DNA of 29,486 bases, from positions 1-29,486 of the forward strand of contig CALPMR020000008.1 of the NCBI GenBank assembly GCA_943324725.2, given 5' to 3'. The translations under genes and the position numbers were made by a program. The stretch is from Bordetella parapertussis. GTDB taxonomy: Bacteria > Cyanobacteriota > Cyanobacteriia > PCC-6307 > Cyanobiaceae. Positions 27,528 to 29,486 of this stretch are shown one piece after another; the stretch's first letter is position 1, and each line of letters begins with the position of its first letter. Under the pieces are notes generated by a model. The model searched no databases and was not told where the DNA came from. It saw only the letters and a program-made list of their open reading frames with translations.

Positions 27528-28253
27528 ATGACGGATGCCCTGGGAACCCGGGCCGTGTTCGCGGTGCTGCTGCCCGCCACCAATTCGATGGTGGAGCCCG
27601 ATCTGGCCAGCCTGCGGCCGCCGGGGGTCAGCCATCAGACCTTCCGCTTCCCCTTTCCGGCGCTGCCCGCCGAGGTCGAGGCCCTGGCCGAGCTGATGGC
27701 CCCCAGCCTGGAGCTGTGCCGGGTGTGCGAACCGGATCGGGTGCTGCTGGGCTATTCGCCCGAATACATGGATCAGCCCGCCGCCGTGACGGCCCGCCTG
27801 CGGCAACTGGTGGCGGAGCGGACCGGTGTGCCGGTCACCCTGGCCTTTGAGGCCGTGCCTGAGGCGCTGCGCTGCCTCGGCACCAGGCGTCTCGGTGTGG
27901 TCACCCCCTTCCCGGCCGCAGCTGATCAGCGGGTGCGGGCCTGGTTCACCTGCCAGGGTTTCGCTGTCAATCGCATGGTGGGGCTGGCCAGCGCCCAGAA
28001 GGGCAAGGTGTACACCGCCCGCATCGGCGCCGCTGAGATCCGGGAGAGCTTCCTGGCCGTGGACGGGCCCGAGATCGAGGCGCTGGTCCAGGTGGGCACC
28101 AATCTGCTCTGCTCACCCCTGGTGGAGCAACTGGAGGCCGAGCTCGGCAAACCGGTGATCGCGGTGAACACGGCCACGGCCTGGGCGGCCCTGCGCCAGC
28201 ACGGCATCGCCGATCGCCTGCCCGGCTGGGGCTGCCTGCTGTCCCGGCACTGA
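27528..28253 (+). CDS. Asp/Glu racemase-superfamily protein (maleate isomerase/arylmalonate decarboxylase-like)
   Basis: A 241-aa protein of the superfamily that includes Asp/Glu racemases, maleate cis-trans isomerase and arylmalonate decarboxylase. Signatures are LLPATNSMVEPD (about 14-25), the first active-site loop LLGYSPEYMD (73-82), RRLGVVTPFP (120-129), the second loop TNLLCSPLVEQLE with C195, and KPVIAVNTATAWAALRQHGI. The first loop lacks the cysteine found in racemases and isomerases and has Gly-Tyr-Ser; only C195 remains, as in arylmalonate decarboxylase. The reaction is unknown. The ATG at 27528 is chosen because the open frame upstream is not family-like. It sits between ylqD and pdhC and may be an insertion into that conserved pair. 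Confidence 0.8.
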   Translation: MTDALGTRAVFAVLLPATNSMVEPDLASLRPPGVSHQTFRFPFPALPAEVEALAELMAPSLELCRVCEPDRVLLGYSPEYMDQPAAVTARLRQLVAERTGVPVTLAFEAVPEALRCLGTRRLGVVTPFPAAADQRVRAWFTCQGFAVNRMVGLASAQKGKVYTARIGAAEIRESFLAVDGPEIEALVQVGTNLLCSPLVEQLEAELGKPVIAVNTATAWAALRQHGIADRLPGWGCLLSRH

Positions 28254-28283
28254 GCTTGAGGCAGGACGGCTGCTCTCTCCTCC

Positions 28284-28315
28284 TTGAGCGCCGCAGGAGG
28301 CGACAGGCCGCTCAA
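28284..28315. repeat. 7-bp inverted repeat between the racemase-like gene and pdhC
   Basis: TTGAGCG (28284-28290) and CGCTCAA (28309-28315) flank an 18-nt loop, 30 bp after the racemase-like stop. No T-run follows. It could be a weak transcript end or an operator for pdhC. Confidence 0.35.
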
Positions 28316-28345
28316 CCCGAACCCGATAGCCGACCTTGTGCCACG

Positions 28346-28351
28346 TAAAAT
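28346..28351 (+). promoter_or_regulatory. Candidate -10 element upstream of pdhC
   Basis: TAAAAT matches the -10 consensus at five of six positions in otherwise GC-rich DNA, 27 bp before the pdhC start. No acceptable -35 lies at 16-18 bp. Weak evidence. Confidence 0.25.
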
Positions 28352-28378
28352 CGCCGCCAATCAAGCGGGATCGCGACG

Positions 28379-29486
28379 TTGGCCACCCACGAAATCTTCA
28401 TGCCCGCCCTCAGCTCGACGATGACGGAGGGCAAGATCGTGGCGTGGCTGAAAAAACCCGGCGACAAGGTGGAGCGGGGTGAATCGGTGCTCGTGGTCGA
28501 GTCCGACAAAGCGGACATGGACGTCGAATCGTTCAATGAAGGCTTCCTGGCGGCGGTGTTGATGCCGGCCGGCGGCACGGCGCCGGTGGGCGAGACGATC
28601 GGCCTGATCGTCGAAAGCGAGGCGGAGATCGCGGCGGCGGCGGCCCAGGCACCGGCCGCTCCAGCCGCCGCGGCCACGCCAGTCGCTCCGGCCCCTGAGG
28701 CTCCCGCCCCCGTTGCGGTGACAGCCGTTGCGGTCGCTGCCGCGGCCGCCGCCCCGGCGCCCGTGGCGCCTGCAGCCCCGGCGGCCGTGATCCCAGCCGC
28801 GGCCTCCAGCTCGCCGGCGGCGGCGGCCGGCCGCATCGTCGCCAGCCCCCGGGCCAGGAAGCTGGCCAGCCAGCTCGGGGTGGCCCTCGAGGCCCTGCGC
28901 GGCAGTGGCCCCAACGGCCGTATCCAGGCGGAAGATGTGGAGAAGGCCGCCGGTCAGCCCGTCAGCATCCCGCGCATCGCCGAGGGCAGCGCCGCCGCCG
29001 TGGTGGCCTCCGCCAACGGGGCGGCCATCGCCAACGGGGGGGCCCCAGAGCCGCTGCCAGCGCGCCGATCGGCCAGAGCTTCGGTGCCGCCGGTGAGACG
29101 GTGGCCTTCAACACCCTGCAGCAGGCGGTGGTGCGCAACATGAACGCCAGCCTGACGATCCCCTGTTTCCACGTCGGCTACACAATCAGCACCGACAAGC
29201 TCGACGCGTTGTACAAACAGGTGAAGGGCAAGGGCGTCACGATGACGGCCCTGCTGGCCAAGGCGGTGGGCGTCACCCTGGCCCGCCATCCCCAGGTGAA
29301 TGCGGCCGCCAGCGAAACCGCCATGACCTATCCGCAGCGGGTGAACGTGGCCGTGGCCGTGGCGATGGAGGACGGGGGCCTGATCACGCCGGTGCTCGCC
29401 GACGCCGATCGCACCGATCTCTACAGCCTGTCGCGCAACTGGGCCGATCTGGTCAGCCGCGCCCGCAGCAAGCAGCTCAAGCCGGA
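28379..29486 (+). CDS. pdhC: Pyruvate dehydrogenase E2 (dihydrolipoamide acetyltransferase), partial and frameshifted
   Basis: Core subunit of the pyruvate dehydrogenase complex, carrying acetyl groups on a lipoyl arm. The gene runs off the right edge. It begins at TTG (28379): MATHEIFMPALSSTMTEGK, since the lipoyl domain starts at once. The lipoyl lysine is K44 in ESDKADMDVES. An Ala/Pro-rich linker (about 83-155) leads to the peripheral-subunit-binding domain ASPRARKLASQLGVALEALRG. After about 29036 this frame degenerates and stops at 29141-29143. The catalytic domain continues in another frame: APIGQSFGAAGETVAFN, then LTIPCFHVGYTIS and VNVAVAVAMEDGGLITPVL. One extra base (or two fewer) around 29036-29070 would restore one reading frame. 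The terminal HxxxD motif is outside the window. Confidence 0.9.
29036..29042 (+). other. G7 run at the pdhC frame break
   Basis: Seven consecutive G at the point where the E2 linker stops making sense in the upstream frame. A GC alternation at 29061-29065 is a second possible site. The break may be an indel error in the sequence or a real mutation. Confidence 0.6.

Overview
The window reads as chromosomal DNA of a high-GC picocyanobacterium of the Synechococcus/Cyanobium group. The evidence is a run of genes found together in that group (sppA, aroH, DUF2808, rpmH, rnpA, PH-domain gene, yidC, yceD, ycf46; then recO, deoC, lrtA, lipB, an acyl-activating synthetase, ylqD and pdhC), a plastid-type ycf46, and at least eight copies of the cyanobacterial HIP1 octamer GCGATCGC where roughly one is expected from base composition. 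The taxonomic call is inference; no rRNA gene is present.

Region by region. 1-846 (minus): the 5' part of a PLP-dependent cysteine/cystine lyase-like gene, preceded by a 57-aa hydrophobic protein gene that begins with GTG behind a good Shine-Dalgarno. 1127-3331 (minus): katG. 3748-4431 (plus): a small outer-membrane beta-barrel gene, visibly poorer in GC than its neighbours. 4531-6069 (minus): a two-domain SAM methyltransferase, followed by about 600 bp without a convincing gene. 6686-14237 (minus): the conserved housekeeping block, in transcription order sppA, aroH, DUF2808, rpmH, rnpA, PH-domain, an unusual 740-bp gap, yidC, yceD, ycf46. 14293-18745 (plus): EamA transporter, GT39-type membrane glycosyltransferase and a GT4 glycosyltransferase. 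18749-23918 (minus): lrtA, deoC, recO, an MFS transporter and a second GT4 glycosyltransferase. 24017-29486 (plus): lipB, acyl-CoA/ACP synthetase, ylqD, an Asp/Glu-racemase-superfamily gene, and the 5' part of pdhC (pyruvate dehydrogenase E2), whose reading frame is broken near a run of seven G.

Functionally, rpmH, rnpA and lrtA serve ribosome, tRNA and translation functions. yidC and possibly the PH-domain protein serve membrane biogenesis. lipB makes the octanoyl-ACP-derived cofactor used by the E2 encoded at the right edge. The two GT4 enzymes, the GT39 enzyme and the transporters suggest envelope glycan or lipid assembly.

No CRISPR array, intact mobile element, tRNA or defence system is visible, and I did not find a clearly new multi-gene system. 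The more unusual points are: (i) large low-complexity insertions or tails in several otherwise ordinary proteins (YceD, GT39, MFS, DeoC); (ii) an Ig/BIG2-like segment inside the YidC lumenal loop; (iii) a hairpin that would place the ribosome-binding site of a glycosyltransferase gene in its loop and end at its start codon; (iv) a hairpin-dense intergenic stretch between ylqD and the racemase-like gene; and (v) the pdhC frameshift.
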